Source: Pithys albifrons albifrons (lineage: Eukaryota > Chordata > Aves > Passeriformes > Thamnophilidae). Taken from it: a stretch of 64,000 nucleotides of DNA. Of the stretch, positions 25,101 to 37,920 are shown piece by piece. The position numbers were made by a program, and so were the translations under genes. The DNA lies in contig NC_092462.1 in the NCBI RefSeq assembly GCF_047495875.1, forward strand, positions 25,932,523-25,996,522. Direction: 5' to 3'. Below the pieces are notes generated by a model. The model saw only the letters and a list, made by a program, of their open reading frames with translations, was not told the origin of the DNA and did no database searches. The first letter of the stretch is position 1, and each line of letters starts with the position of its first letter.

Positions 25101-26473
25101 GAAAGGCAGTTTTATAAGGCCTGCGAGTACACATTTCCCAGTCTGTTTTTTCTTAAATTACCAGGAATGCAAAAGTAACCAATAGTTTGACCTCTTAAAT
25201 CACAAATTGGATAGGCTTACCATTAAAGGACATTGTAAATGTGTTTCCCATTATTTAGTTCATTTGGTGTGTTCAGCAGTGAGCTTTTGGATGTTTGGGG
25301 TTTTTTTACTTCTTTACAGAAATCATTTGATAACTTTCATTCCTGGATTTTGATTAGGTCCTCTGGAACTACACTAAGGGAAACTGAAGACTTTATAATA
25401 AAGGTTGGGTGGAGTCTTAATATTCTTGTAAAAACTAATAGGTGCATATTTTTAAGTATGGGTATAATGAATAGAGTGACCTTCATAAGTTGCATCTATT
25501 CATCTTTTATATTTGGTGACTGGAGACAAAGATTACACTGGAGGACTGTCCCAAATTGAGATGTGCTCTATACAGTTTATCAGAGATTGTGTTCCTGCCT
25601 CAGAAGGAAATAATTTCCTGGAAAATTTCTACAAAGGGTGGGATCTGTAAAAATTCTGCACATTGGTCTGATCTTGTTTCAGTTTTATGTCGTGCACTCT
25701 TTTTTCAAGGCCTGTCTCAGCGATGTATTTTCTTATTGCATTCTGTAAAGTTCCTATTTGTCACCCTTGTATCACTTTTAATTTTCTTTAATTAAGTTTA
25801 TCTTTTAGTAGATCCATTCATTGGGTATATTTTAGTGTTGAAGTAATGGCAGTGACGATTTTACACAGTGCTTGTAAGAAGCTTTTTAGAACAGTGTTTA
25901 CAAATTTTATCTGTCTGACATTGGGCTTCTTTGGAAATGTTTTAATATTTTTTATATTTTGAATCCTTTTTCTACTTTTATTTAGAATTTCCTGATCTGC
26001 AAGTATAATAAATTGAAAATGGAACAGGAAGGAATTTTACTGGAGTAAGAAAATTTCAAATATATTGTTGTTACTCGAGATTAATCAGGCTTTATATAAA
26101 GAGAGAAAATGTGTGTCTTCCAAGTCATATCTGTATTTTGGGTATGAATTGGGAGAAATTAAATGGCTGCATGTTGTTCATACTGTGGTAGGCTTGGTCC
26201 TCTGCACACTGTTCATAGGTGGATTGTGATTAGGTTTTGACTGTAATCTGCTAGACTGCAAAAACTTGAGTTGTGTTTGTTTATTTAACCATGTTCTAAA
26301 GTATCTGCAGAGTTAGAGCCTACAGTCATACTTGTCTTTCTTGCATTTGTGTATTGGTTGCAAGTCTAAGTATGAGGTTCCTACTTGACAAGGGCAGTCA
26401 CCTTCCTCACTGTTGCACCTCTCATGGAGGACACGTGGTCAGTAGCACTTCTGCAGCTGACAGGCTTGGACAG
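22121..26473. other. Intergenic desert with one perfect hairpin
   Basis: It contains the inverted repeat at 23323-23356. At about 24110-24180 there is a faint resemblance, in reverse orientation, to the tRNA-derived head of an ancient SINE (CTCAAGTCAGTGTTCTATCC). The segment 24220-24410 carries AATTAATT/TAATTA-type and CTTTGAT motifs. No gene is recognised. Confidence 0.5.
23323..23356. repeat. Perfect 14-bp inverted repeat with 6-nt loop
   Basis: The left arm TTCATTCCCTGCAG (23323-23336) is the exact reverse complement of the right arm CTGCAGGGAATGAA (23343-23356), separated by AAGCAA. Pairing beyond the arms is weak: one mismatch, then two wobble pairs and a C-G. It is too short for a typical microRNA precursor, and no repeat family was recognised. 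Confidence 0.85.
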
Positions 26474-26897
26474 TGTCCTGTTTCCAGCCAGGACAGGGCT
26501 AATTTCTGCAGTGCCCAGAAAGAGGCATGACTAGGACCCACAGATTATTCCATACCACCTTATGTCATTTGCTGGGGACAAGGGAAAGGGTCTTTTTCAG
26601 TCTCACAGAGAGAAGCAAAAGGTCAGGTTTTGTTGGGCTCTGTGTGATGAGCGTTTCCATGTGAATCATTCCCTTCTCTTGTACACTTTGTTATTACTAT
26701 TTTTGCTGCTGCTGTTTGTTTTCTTATTCCATTGCTGTTTCCAGTAAATTGGTCTTACCTCAACCCATTATCTTTACTTTTTGTGCCTCCAGTTCTACCC
26801 TCCAGCCTGCCACAGTGGGGAGTGAGCGAGGGGCACGTGGATTGGAGTGTTTCAGTGGGAACACTAAATTGGGGAATACCATTCCTAAACCATGACA
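26474..26897 (+). mobile_element. Solitary LTR of an avian endogenous retrovirus
   Basis: The element starts TGTCCTGTTTCCAGCCAGGA and ends CCTAAACCATGACA, so it has TG...CA ends. Internal landmarks are GGCATGACTAGGACCC, GTCATTTGCTGGGGACAAGG, AGAGAGAAGCAAAAGGTCAG and, near the 3' end, GGGGAGTGAGCGAGGGGCAC. From memory these are typical of a neoavian LTR family whose 3' end is related to that of the LTR at 37921, which lies in the opposite orientation. The 5 bp before it (GACAG) and after it (GAAAG) agree at four of five positions, consistent with a decayed 5-bp target-site duplication. At 424 bp it is compact. No internal retroviral region is present. Confidence 0.8.
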
Positions 26898-29800
26898 GAA
26901 AGAGAGATATGGCTTCATCATAACTGTGACTATGCTTTAAAATTTTTGAACTCCTATAGCTACCCAGCGTTCTACAAGGGTATTAGTGCAAAAGGCAAAT
27001 TTCTGTTAGTCAGTCAGGCTTTGAAAGTTCAGTTCATAGGAATGTAGGCAAAATCAAGTCCCAGTCTCAAAAGGTGAAAACAGTTTACCTTTATTTTTCA
27101 TCTAGGGGGCATATAAAGTGCCCTACTGTCAGGCAGAGGAAATGAAAGACGGATGAGATAGACAACTGGAAGTGCAGGTGGTTTTACTGCTTTTGTGATG
27201 AAACTGTCTTGTGCCTTTGATTCCTTTAAGGGGAGTATGTAGGACAGCAAACCCTTACTTCATCTCAGTGCATGCAAAGGTAAAATGTGTTTCATTAAAA
27301 CAAGCTTCTCAATGTGTTTCATTAAAGTAAGATTTTGAAAAATATTTAGATCATAATGACTTGATTCTCAAAGATAGTTTAAAGAAATGTGCACAGCATT
27401 CTGTGAACAGATAAAATGTCATCTGTAGTTCTTTGGATATATTGCCTGTTATATGCACTGTCATCCTCTGTTTAAGGTCTTATCAGTAAAACATATAGAT
27501 TAAAATTGCTGTCAGTAACAGAGCATTGTTCTAACATGGCTTATGTCTGTCAAATGAAAGTCAGGACCAGAAAAGGTATTTAACTGTGCATCTGCTTTTA
27601 ATGGAGATACACAAGCAAAAATTATGTAATGAATGTTCCTAAAATTTTGTTGGGCTGTTTCTAACTTTTCTTAAGCCAACACATTTATAGAAGTTGTAGA
27701 GTAGATAAACCTAAAAGTTCAGGATTCCACTTAAGTGGTCCCATAGGTTGAAACACTACAGATATCTCCTGGAGTAAACAATTTCCATATACTTGATCTG
27801 TGACCAATTCCTTCTAAGATACTGGATGGAGGACACAAGTCCCTGAGGTGCATTGAGGAAAGAAGCAGTTTATGTGCATACACAATATAGATAAAGGTCT
27901 TTTGCTGTCACAACATTTTCACTAAGTTTTCCTATGTATTTTCAGTCAAGTAATTTGGTTAGTTTGTTCATCCTTGTAACTCAGTGTGTTCCCTTTGCTT
28001 GAAGTACAGCAAAATGCAGCTCAAAAAGATAGTCTGTGACCCTAAGAATTTATTGTCTCTGCAGAAGAAGGAAAATCCTATGTACATAATAGAGGAGAGC
28101 AATAAAAAAGAATATTTGTCTACAGGACAGCAAGTGGTCTCAGCATGCAAGGAACTTAACCCTTGTCAGATTATTTTGAAAGAGCCATCTGTAAAAGAGG
28201 AATATGAACTTTGTGATATGCATATACTGAAATTCAGTGTAAATACCAAGGTTTCAGTGCAGCCTGGATGTTCAGGCAGTAAATCTTCTGGGAAGATCTT
28301 TTTTGGCCTGTAATAACTCAGACAAACAAGTAGGACTAGAGTTATCTGTCAGTTGCTGAGGACAAGGTCTGTTGGAATTAATGACACATGGTTAAACAAT
28401 GCCAGGTCTCTGCATTGATTCAAATTCATCACACAAGCCCATATATATATGAATATATCTGTATTTATAGTCAGAAATATTTACTGGTTTGCAACTATTT
28501 TGTCTGAGTTTGTGGCATACCTGTCTGTACCCATTTATTCCAAGGAAGAAGGAAAGTTTTGCAGCAGGGTCCTCACCTGGCTGGTTTCCCTTCTCAAGGA
28601 AAATGGTAAGCAGTGGAAAAACAATGCTCATATGTTGTTAATGCAAACTCAGACTTCATAAAAATATTGACTAAATACCTACAGATGTATTTTTTTTAAT
28701 TAAAAAAATTGGGGCAAATGTTCTGAAAAGAAGATGTAAAGGGGTGGGGAAAGGGCTAGGGCTGTTAGGAACCTTAAATAAGGGCATCAGAAATTAGATT
28801 ATTGTAACATCTGAAAAAAAGAACAAATGGAAATGAGTTTTTAGGGTCACAATGGGCAACTGCACTTTAAAGGATGGCACTGATTGCATGGAAAGAGTAG
28901 AAGAGGCAGCCCAAATATTATCTGGAGAAGTAGTGAATTTCTGTTCCAGTCTGAGAAGGTAATTTCTGTTAACATATCCCTGGTGACCTCTGAAGCTTCT
29001 CTGTCAGTGGAATGACACGAGGGGGTGAATGACCTGTAGTATCACCGGCCTTTGCTTTTGATAACAGATGCTCATGCACAACATCTTAGAGGATAGAGGG
29101 AGGCCTAACTAACACTTTTGCCTCTCAGAGCTATTCCAGCCAAATGGCTGTCACTATCAATATATCTGTCATGCTGATCCTTGTGGGTAAGAGCTAATGC
29201 TGGGTGATCATTTATTTCACGGAACTTGTGGGGATTTTATTGCTATGTTGTTGAGGGGGGTTGGGGGGGGTGGTGGTGGTGTGTAATTTATTTTTAAAAC
29301 TCTACTCAACAGTTCCCTTTATAGCCAAGCAGCACATTAGAGCATAGAGTAATAGTGCAATCAAATCCTTTTACGAGGAAAGAAATGCTGCTTTTTTTCT
29401 AGAAATGTAGCAGCATCCAGTAATCACAATGATATATGCTGGGCTCAGACGTTCTCCCAGGGAGAGAGGGTAAGGGAATAGTAACAGATGCTGGGCTGGG
29501 TATCAGTCTCTTGTGATAATAAAAACAACATTGAAGGTTTCAAGTGGGGAAGGCCTAAACTCAGAAAGTGTTGGAAGATCTGGTTGAAGATTAGTCTTAA
29601 ACCTCATGTGGGGGAAAGGGAGGTGAACTCTTTTCCATAAATCATCCAGATACTTAATTTGATATCAAACATGAACCTTAACATGTGTCATATAATCTGT
29701 TTTAATACACATGAGTCTTATTAAAATAGTGTGAGCCAAGGACTGGGCTGATTTACACAAATTTGAGAAAGTCCTTTGCAAGGCAGCAAATATATCTAAT

Positions 29801-30063
29801 TTAGAGGGCTTTCATTTTCAGATAGAATGTAGGATGTTTTAAAATATTCTAGTAGTTTTCCTCATAAAGGTGCTGATCAGGATCCTGTTTGTGTAATTGG
29901 AAAGATTCTGACAGCTTTGCAAATGAAGATTCGTCACCTTAAATACAAGTGGTTATCTGAGGCACGGTAATTAGGCTGGGAGAGAAACACTCCTGGAGAA
30001 CTGTGACCCTGAGTCCAAACCCGGAGCTGCTTCAGACTGGGAGACAAAGCTGGATGCTGTGAA

Positions 30064-30260
30064 CCCCTTCCTCTCATCCCCCCTCTGTGTTTTCTTTGGT
30101 TTTCCTTTTTTCTTTTTTTTTCTTTTTTTTTTTAATTTTATTTTTTCCCTTTTTAATTTCTTTTTGTTTTCTTCTTCCCTTTTACCCTCTTTCTTCCTCC
30201 AGTTTCCACATTTTCCCTGGGTTTTTTTCGCTTTTCTCTTTCTTTTCTCTTTTTTATCAC
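30064..30260. repeat. Polypyrimidine tract
   Basis: About 200 bp almost entirely of C and T on the plus strand, with long T runs. It generates a Phe-rich pseudo-ORF in two frames. Such a purine/pyrimidine strand bias can form triplex-type DNA, but no function can be claimed from the sequence. Confidence 0.9.
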
Positions 30261-30540
30261 TGCTTCAGGTCAGCTCTGAAATCTTTGGGTTTGTGCTGGA
30301 AGACAAAGTTCACATTTGGAGTAAAGCACATCACTTATGCTGTAGCTTTGTGACCAATATCAAAAATCAGCAGGTTGAGCAGACTGCTTCCACTGAATTT
30401 GGATCTCTCAGTTGGGATTATCAACCCTCCTTCTCCCACTCATGCACTCAATGTGGACTCCAGGCTCTGCTTTATCAGTACACTCAAAAGATACCACTAA
30501 TTACAGTGTCTTAATAGGCTGACAGATGCATGAAAACGGA

Positions 30541-30600
30541 GGGGGGGGGGGGGGGGGAAGGGAGAAGGGGTGGGGAGGCAGGGAAGCAGTTAAAGGAGGT
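30541..30600. repeat. Poly(G) run and purine-rich tail
   Basis: Seventeen consecutive G residues followed by GA-rich sequence with further runs of three or more G. It lies about 280 bp from the pyrimidine tract at 30064-30260 and has the opposite strand bias. It is a potential G-quadruplex and a likely site of sequencing error. Confidence 0.9.
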
Positions 30601-30925
30601 GAGCTGATTTCTCAAAAGACAAAGCAGCAGCAAAGTGTGATTTGAACCATCGCCTAACAGGCAAGCCTTGGAAAAAACGAACAGAGTAACTCTATCAAAG
30701 TACATAGAGTCTGGTTTTATCTAATTGAATTTGTAATCGGTATTTTTGTATCATTATCAATGATTTATGATGTGAATTAAGTCACACTTTAGTCCATCAT
30801 GAGGTGTGGTGTTTGGGGGTTTTTCCAGTTAAGTAATTCAAAAATATATTTGGATAACTAAACAAAGAGATATGCAAGAAGATGTGGTAAATTTCTGAGT
30901 AGAGTGAAAGATGAGGACTCAATTT

Positions 30926-30959
30926 GCAAAATATTCTGAAGCGCAAAATATTCTGAAGC
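30926..30959. repeat. 17-bp tandem duplication
   Basis: GCAAAATATTCTGAAGC occurs twice in direct tandem (30926-30942 and 30943-30959), followed by a partial third copy. It is most simply a replication slippage product. Confidence 0.85.
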
Positions 30960-31944
30960 ACAAAATGCGTGTAAAGTACTTGCAAAGATATATGAGTTAA
31001 TAAAAAGGTATCTGTAACAGCTTTAAAATGACGTGAAATCAAGGAATACAGGAACTGCAGGAATCCCTACAGGAAGAGAAGTGCTAGCTGTGGTTGAATT
31101 TAGGAATTTTCAAGCTGCCCTACTCCAGTCAAAGGACAGAAATAGTTTTTTTACCCTGACATGTTATAAAATTCCTACAGGAATCCTCATTTAAACAAAC
31201 AAACAGAAAAAGATGATGATTCTGGCACACTAGAAACATCTTAATCTGACCTGTGAGAAAAGAGTGCTGAAGGAATCTGGAAATGACAAAGATCTTAATT
31301 TAAGTGTAGGAAAACTCTGAACTTCTGTGACCGAGGCACAGGGAACTCAACACTTGTAAAAGTGTTAAAAATAGAGATGATTTATTACCATAGTTAGATG
31401 TAAAGAGACTTTAATCTTATGGGATACCAGATCAGTATTTCTGATTAATAAAAACAAATACATTAAAAAAAGGTTTTATCTGTATGGTATATTTTGATCA
31501 ACACAATCTTTGTCCTGTTTGAAGTTTAATTTTTTAATTTTACTTCTTACATCTTGAAAGCTTTTCAATCCTTTCTAGAAATGTTTTGTGGCACTGAAAG
31601 TGTTCCATTGTTCTATTTCTCAAGTGTTAATCACAGGGAATAGTTCGTCTTGTGATGGGATATGATCCAACACTTAAATGAAGGAAGAGGTACAGTTCCC
31701 TTGAATTTAGCTCCAACTGAATCAGGCTCAAGGTGTTGCCAAATTGAACCTTCAGCAAACACTGAACAGTGGCTTTGAACTGAGGGAAAAGTAGAAGCCA
31801 TATTCTGATATCTTTCCTCTGGCAGAACAGTTTCTGTATTGGACAAAAAGTGACTTCAGTGGGACTTCCCATAAAGAGAGGTATTAACACCAGGATTATG
31901 ACAGTGCCTCATAAATTTAATCAAAAATTCGACATAAAACAAAG

Positions 31945-32072
31945 GGGTTGTTTGGGGGTTGAGTTTTCGTTTGTTTGGGATTTGGGTATTTGTTTGTTTG
32001 GGTTTGGATTGGGTGGAGGGTTTGGGGAGTTTTTTGGTTTTGTTTGTTTGGGATTTTTGTTTGGTTTTTTTT
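31945..32072. repeat. G/T-rich low-complexity sequence
   Basis: Irregular GTTT and TTTGGG units over about 130 bp with almost no C on the plus strand. The ORFs drawn across it on both strands are composition artefacts. Confidence 0.85.
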
Positions 32073-35000
32073 CTCCAGAGTTATAACCAAGACTTTAATT
32101 GTTCTACAAAAGGGTTCAGAACTGCTTTGATCATAGCCCTTGATATTGCAGGGAGTCATGCAAACATCATTCATGTCACTTTTGGGGGTAATGACTGAGT
32201 GTGGTTCAAAATGGTTCAAATGGTAGCATTTGAGTATAGCTATTTTTTGTAGTTTCTGTTTAAGTACTTTAATTAAAACTTTGTTTCTTTTGAGTTATTA
32301 AAAAATACAAGTTGCTTCTAAGTAGGAGATAATGTTTTTAATAGGCTGACCTTTGAAGCAGAATTGATGACCTAAAACAAATATAGGATACGTAGTTGCC
32401 TCAGTTGAAGGAGAAATATGAGAGGTGACTTTTTTTCAGTAGCTCTACAAGTTTTTCATTCAACATGGCATGCTGCCTGCTCTCTTTTCCTGTCTGCATT
32501 CCTCATAACCTGTCTAAAAGATGTACCATCTCATTCTCTTTAAGTCTTTCCCAAATGCTCCATTCAATGTTACCACTCATAACTCCCTCTCTTTTACCTC
32601 AGTGGCTTTGCAGACTTTTTCTTTTTTTTTTAAATTAGTGATTGGACATGTGCCTGCATATTCAGTGTTTAGATACTTACATTTTCTGAAATGCTTAATG
32701 CTTTTTCTTATCTGAAAGCAAAGCAACTATTACTTGTTGCAAGATCAATGAGGAATTTTGATGAAATCTTGTGTGGTGAAGATTATATATGAATATGAAA
32801 TTATATGATAACTAACAGATGTAATTTAGGCTCAGTATTGTTTTTCTTCCATACTGCAGTTAAATATAAGGAAAAAAATATGACACTGAAGGTATTCTAT
32901 TTTATGGTGGTCATTACAGAAAAACAAACCTTGCAAGTTTCATTTCATGGTGTGAAAAAAATAAATGACAGAGATAGCCTGTTCATAAAAAGTCTCTTCA
33001 GCCTTCTCTTTTCATGCTGATTGTGTACCCAGGTAAGTCTATTCAGAGGAGTAATTCTTGATTTTTGTGAGTGCAAACATCTGGTGAAAAGGTTCCACTA
33101 ACTAATATTTTGACTTCCCTAGAGCTGATTTGATTGATGACAGAATTTAGCTTACCTAGATGATTAATTACAGAGAAATAAAAAATTAATAAATGCTATT
33201 GATTGAGGGAGAGAAAGTTGATCACATTTGAGCTGACTATTGTCATTATTGTTACAGAATACCTTGCCTAGGAGTTTGATTTGTAGATAAATTCTGTATT
33301 TTCCTGAGTGTGCAAATGTGCATTTAAATTCTAAATATATACCTCTTTCCTTGAGTTTTGAAAGGCATAATTTTTGCTGAGTGTAATATCTATTCTTATT
33401 TGCACTAAAACCATGTAGTTCAGTTGACTGTAATTTGAAGTAGTCAAAAATCCTTTTATTTCAATATCTCACTGAAAATGTTACTTGTGGGAAATTATTT
33501 TAACTAGTTTAGGTATGTGGTTTCTACAAGTTCATTATGTTACAGCTATTACTTAGCACTCTTAACAAGGTGTTATGAAGCTTGATAAAAATATCAGAGA
33601 ACAAACAGTCCAGTCTTTCAAGAGTGTAAAAATTTCCTGTTTATAATCCACACAGTTATTATTTTGTATTTATTTCAGAACTATTCCTACTGAAATACAA
33701 AACTTTCAAACCTCTCAATGCTTAGGCAAAATCTCAACAGTTAAGAAATTTTTGGCTAAAAATGCATTCAATACAAACACAAAATGTATGGTTATTTTTG
33801 TATAGGTTTTTATGGCTTGCTTTTTTGAGTCAATCTGGATAGGTTTGTATTCTCAGGCATTCTTAAATCAACATCTTCCTTACTGCACATTTTCCATGAG
33901 TATATTAGAATTGATCATATATTCAGTGTTTAATATCTAAAAACTCTACAACACACATCTCCATACAAAGAGATTAAAGCACAATTTAGGGAGTCACAAT
34001 GTGTAAGCCTTTTGGAAAAAAATATTTGGGTAAAAAGCTGTTAAAGATGAAAGAAAGTTACTCTGGAAGTGTAAGTAATAGGAAGCGGGAGAAGAGGAAT
34101 TTTGGCTTGTGGATTGTTTTCTTAATTTGTATTCATTGTGTAGAAGTATTTGTCAAACATAAAATCTAGGTAGCTCAGAAATTTTATAGCAGAGGGGAAA
34201 CCTCAATGAATTTTTCAATAGCGTTTCTCACTAATGCTGAAAGTAAGAAATCTTAATATTGACTTAGTAAAATCCTGTATATAGCATTTTAACCAAGACA
34301 ATATATACTAAATACAAATCCAAATAATTTCGTTTGTTTTAATATTTTTTGTGACACATGATGAAAATTTCCCCCTAAAATCATACTCTTGAACAATTAT
34401 CTTCTTGTATATGCTTAAATGGTTGTTAGTTGGAGAGATTTAGATTTTTTTATTTATATGCAACATGCTTTTTCCAAATTGTTTCTCTAAATTATATTGG
34501 ATGTAGTTTTATACTTTCAGTGGGGTAAACTGTGGCATGCATGTATCATCAGTAAATTTAACTATTTTATTGTGTTCAAAATTGTTCAGCATGCAAACTA
34601 GAGAAGGTTAAACTAATGCACAATTTTGCTGTGGATGTGAGCAGCTAAAGCCTTTTTCACATAAATCCATTGCATGCTTTCTAAGACAGTGCTTTGGTCT
34701 CTCTTCCCACTCCAGCAACAATTTTAGTCCTGTTTCTGATCTTAAGCTGAACCTCTGTTGATTGCTCATCATTGATTGAATTTTTATTTTGCTTAAAATT
34801 ATCATGTTGGGGGAATATTTTCAATTCACATGAGCTTAGATTTTGATTTGTGGTTTCTGCTCCAGCATTACTAGTTTTGCTTGAGGCATAGAGGTGAGGA
34901 CTAGTAGGGCCTCAAGGGAGGGGGGGCGGGGGGAGCATTCCTATGCTAATTTGAAGAAAAACTAGTCCAGCTTTCTGCTCCTCTTATTTAACTTAGGAAA

Positions 35001-37440
35001 ATGTGATCAATAACGCTTCACTATTTGAGTAACACTGCATTGCAACATTAAAAAAGCAGCCTTTAATCCATTTGGGCTCTGGATGTAGGTTCAGCTAGCA
35101 GCTCTGTAGGCAGAACTTTGCTGTGAAGCCTTCCCTTACGTGCATTGTGTTGAAGCACAATCGAGGCTTTGCACAACCATCCATTGGCATCTGTAGAGAA
35201 CTCACATCACAGCACTGAGCACTGAAATAAGGTTTTCTCTGAACGTGGTAGGGCAGTAAAAATACTTTTCCTGCAGTTACTTCTGCATTGGTGGTGTTTG
35301 CAAATTTGGAACTAAAAGCTTTTTTAGGATTTGATCCAAACAGATAGCAGATTATAATGCTGCTTTAAAAAACGCAAAACCATTTGTAACATAGTTGCCA
35401 AGTTTTAGAAAGAGCCCAGTTAAACCTATTTAAGTCCTCTCTCGTATATCATTAGAGATTTACCATTCAAAATCTCTCCATTAATGTTATTTATGGACCA
35501 TTCAAAGTAATATTATTTTATGTTTGGGGGAAATAAAACTTTAGGGATTAAATATTTTACTTGTCAGTGTTCATTCCAGTAAAAGTATTTTTCCCTAGCT
35601 AAATCCTAGAGTTCTTAGGATAATAGTTTGCACTTGTAAATACTTGTATCTGTGACCCTGATCAGTCTTTTCTCATCAAAAATGAAATAATTATATTTCA
35701 TGAATGGTTCAGCCAGCCATTTGCTATGGCGTCCCACCAGTTTTTTGGGGTTTTTTCTGTAACCTGAGGCTGACATTTCATAGTAAAATCAGGAACACAG
35801 CTATGAGAAATTGACTCCTTCTAGCAAGATGCTGGTTATGATTTTATAAAAGCAGAGCCAAATTTGGTTGAGTTACATGCCACTCACACTTATCAAATCC
35901 TGTTGGAGCACAGGTTCATCTGTGGGTGGACTGGTAGTACTGAAAACTATTTATCTTGTTCTTCTCAGATTTTAGAGTAATAGTGGCTGTCCCAACTCCA
36001 GGAGTCATCATTCAGCTCAGAGGTTTTGCAGGGAAAATCAGTTCTTCCAGCTCCAACCCTTTCAGTTACTGGCACCTCTGCTAAGGAGTGAGCAACAGTT
36101 TTAGTGGTGGTTTTTAACATGGGATGGATAATGATTTAAAATGTCTGTCAGACTTACCCTGAACAGAAATGTGTGTGCGTGTGGTAAAGGGGACAGCAAC
36201 CTTTGTGTATCTGATATATTTAGGAGTTATTACCTGTGCGTGACGTAGCCTTTGTGAATGTAAGTCATCCCTGTAAGGTGGTTCTAATGTTTGAGTCCAA
36301 CAAATGCAGCCTGGGACTGAGTCTATTGGACACCGGGGGGGGGGAGGTGATTTTGGTGTAGGGAGGAAGTTGGCACACCTGGTGTGTGCTGCACTCCCCA
36401 CACATTGCTGCTCACTTGTGCATGAGTCACAGTGCTGCTCTGCATGTGAGCAGTTCTGAATTCTGACAGCCCAGACCCAGCCAAGCATCATTGTGCCTAC
36501 AGATTCAAGCTTAATATTTTGCCCATAGTGCTACTTTGTTCTCCATTCTGTAGTGTTCCACATTTATAAAATAAAAAGTAATTAGTAGGTCAGATAAACA
36601 TTTCTAATCTACATGTGTAAACAGAGGAAGAAGGCAGTTTCTGACTGATGTCCATGATTAACCATGAAATTCAAAGCCCCTATATTTAAAACCCAAAAAA
36701 TGGTGGATTGCTTGATTGACATGAAGTGGATCTGTAAAAGTGCATAGCACACAGGAACAGAAGAATGCAAATTCTAGATTGATTTTATATTATGCAGGTT
36801 ACTGGGAGGAAAAACTGTACTTGAGCTGGATAGGGATCTTTCATGTTATGTTACTATATATAAGACAGTTATTTCCTTTGCATACTGTGAATGTATTTTG
36901 CATCATGACATATACATTTGTGTTGCTGTGGAAACACAATAATATTATTTTCGTTGTCCTAGGAAACACAGACAAAACACCTGATAGTGGTTGTTGTACC
37001 AGTTTGGATGGGGGGTTGTTTTCTCTTCTGTCCAACAAAATCTTCCATTCCCTACTGTACCTGAAATAGCAGAAGTTCTTGTGATTATTGTCATTATCTT
37101 TAAGTATCCATTCACACAAAATGGGACAGGCACTTCATGTCTAGTCTCTGTGGTATGGGCTTTTCAGTCTATGGCGCTGGTCCAGGCAAGTCACTTTTGC
37201 CCTTGCTTGACATCAAACCTGTGAGAATTCCCACTGAAATCAATGGGATTGCTCATATCCTTAAAAGTTAAGTACATGTGTAAGTGCTTTGCTGGACTGA
37301 TGCCAAACTAAAAGTACATGACCAGCTCATGGTTTGGAATGAGTGTTTGAGAACCTGAGAAAATCTGTGGCTATTTATTGGGGTTTAAAATGGAAGAGAA
37401 TGTGTTAGCTATCTGTGAGTTTCAGTGTTTTCAACAACTC

Positions 37441-37825
37441 GGTCATAGAAGCACAGAATATACTGAATTGGAAGGGACCCATAAGGATCAAACTCTTGGC
37501 CCTGTGCAGGACACCCCAAGAATCACACCATGTGCTTGAGAGCATTGTCCAAACACTTGTTGAATTCAAGACAGGCTTGATGCTGTGACCTGCTTGGTGC
37601 TTCCCTGGGGAGCCTGTTCCAGTGCTCAACCACCCTTTGGGTGAAAAACTTTTTCTTGATACCCTGATAAACCTTCCCCAACTCAGCTTCATGCCATTTT
37701 CTTGAGTCCTGTCACTGGTCACAAGAGTGAAGAGATCAGTATCTGCCTTTCTGCTTCCCTTTGTGAGGATGTTGAAGACTCTGGTGAGGCCTCCCCTCAG
37801 TCTCCTCTTTTCTACACTAAAGGTT
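37441..37825 (-). mobile_element. CR1 LINE fragment, 3' end
   Basis: Read on the minus strand, this segment follows the CR1 3' region. It has GAGACTGAGGGGAGGCCTCA near the start, then GACAGGACTCAAGAAAATGG, then GAGCACTGGAACAGGCT followed by CCCAGGGAAG, and finally GGTCCCTTCCAATTCAGTAT with a terminal TTCTGTGCTTCTATGA. This is the reverse-transcriptase-distal end plus 3' UTR of the chicken-repeat 1 family, 5'-truncated as most copies are. It reaches the terminal octamer-like repeat but carries no intact ORF. It lies about 95 bp from the LTR at 37921. Confidence 0.92.
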
Positions 37826-37920
37826 TTATAATTCTGGGGGGAAAAGAGTTAGAAAGTAAATTTGAGAGGCAGTTGTACACAAGAGAACTAGTTACCTCGT
37901 ACCATGGCAATGTACGCGTT

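Larger units (their letters stand above)
26898..37440. other. Intergenic desert with simple repeats
   Basis: It holds the pyrimidine tract, the poly(G) run, the G/T-rich region and further G runs at about 29256-29272, 34918-34937 and 36335-36346. Nothing resembles an exon series. The 109-codon ORF at 27984-28313 is hydrophilic but unrecognised. Confidence 0.5.

Noticed and set aside
27284..27326. Two copies of a 16-nt direct repeat (AATGTGTTTCATTAAA) 27 bp apart
   Set aside because: Short and AT-rich with no further context. Slippage or chance explains it.
27984..28313. 109-codon hydrophilic plus-strand frame
   Set aside because: The peptide looks protein-like in composition, but there is no family signature, no promoter or splice context, and overlapping frames exist on the other strand.
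30059..30514. 151-codon Phe-rich open frame on the plus strand
   Set aside because: Its first half is a translation of the polypyrimidine tract, and the second half has no motif. It is a composition artefact.
31917..32219. 100-codon minus-strand frame rich in Gln, Pro and Thr
   Set aside because: Low-complexity translation of the G/T-rich repeat.
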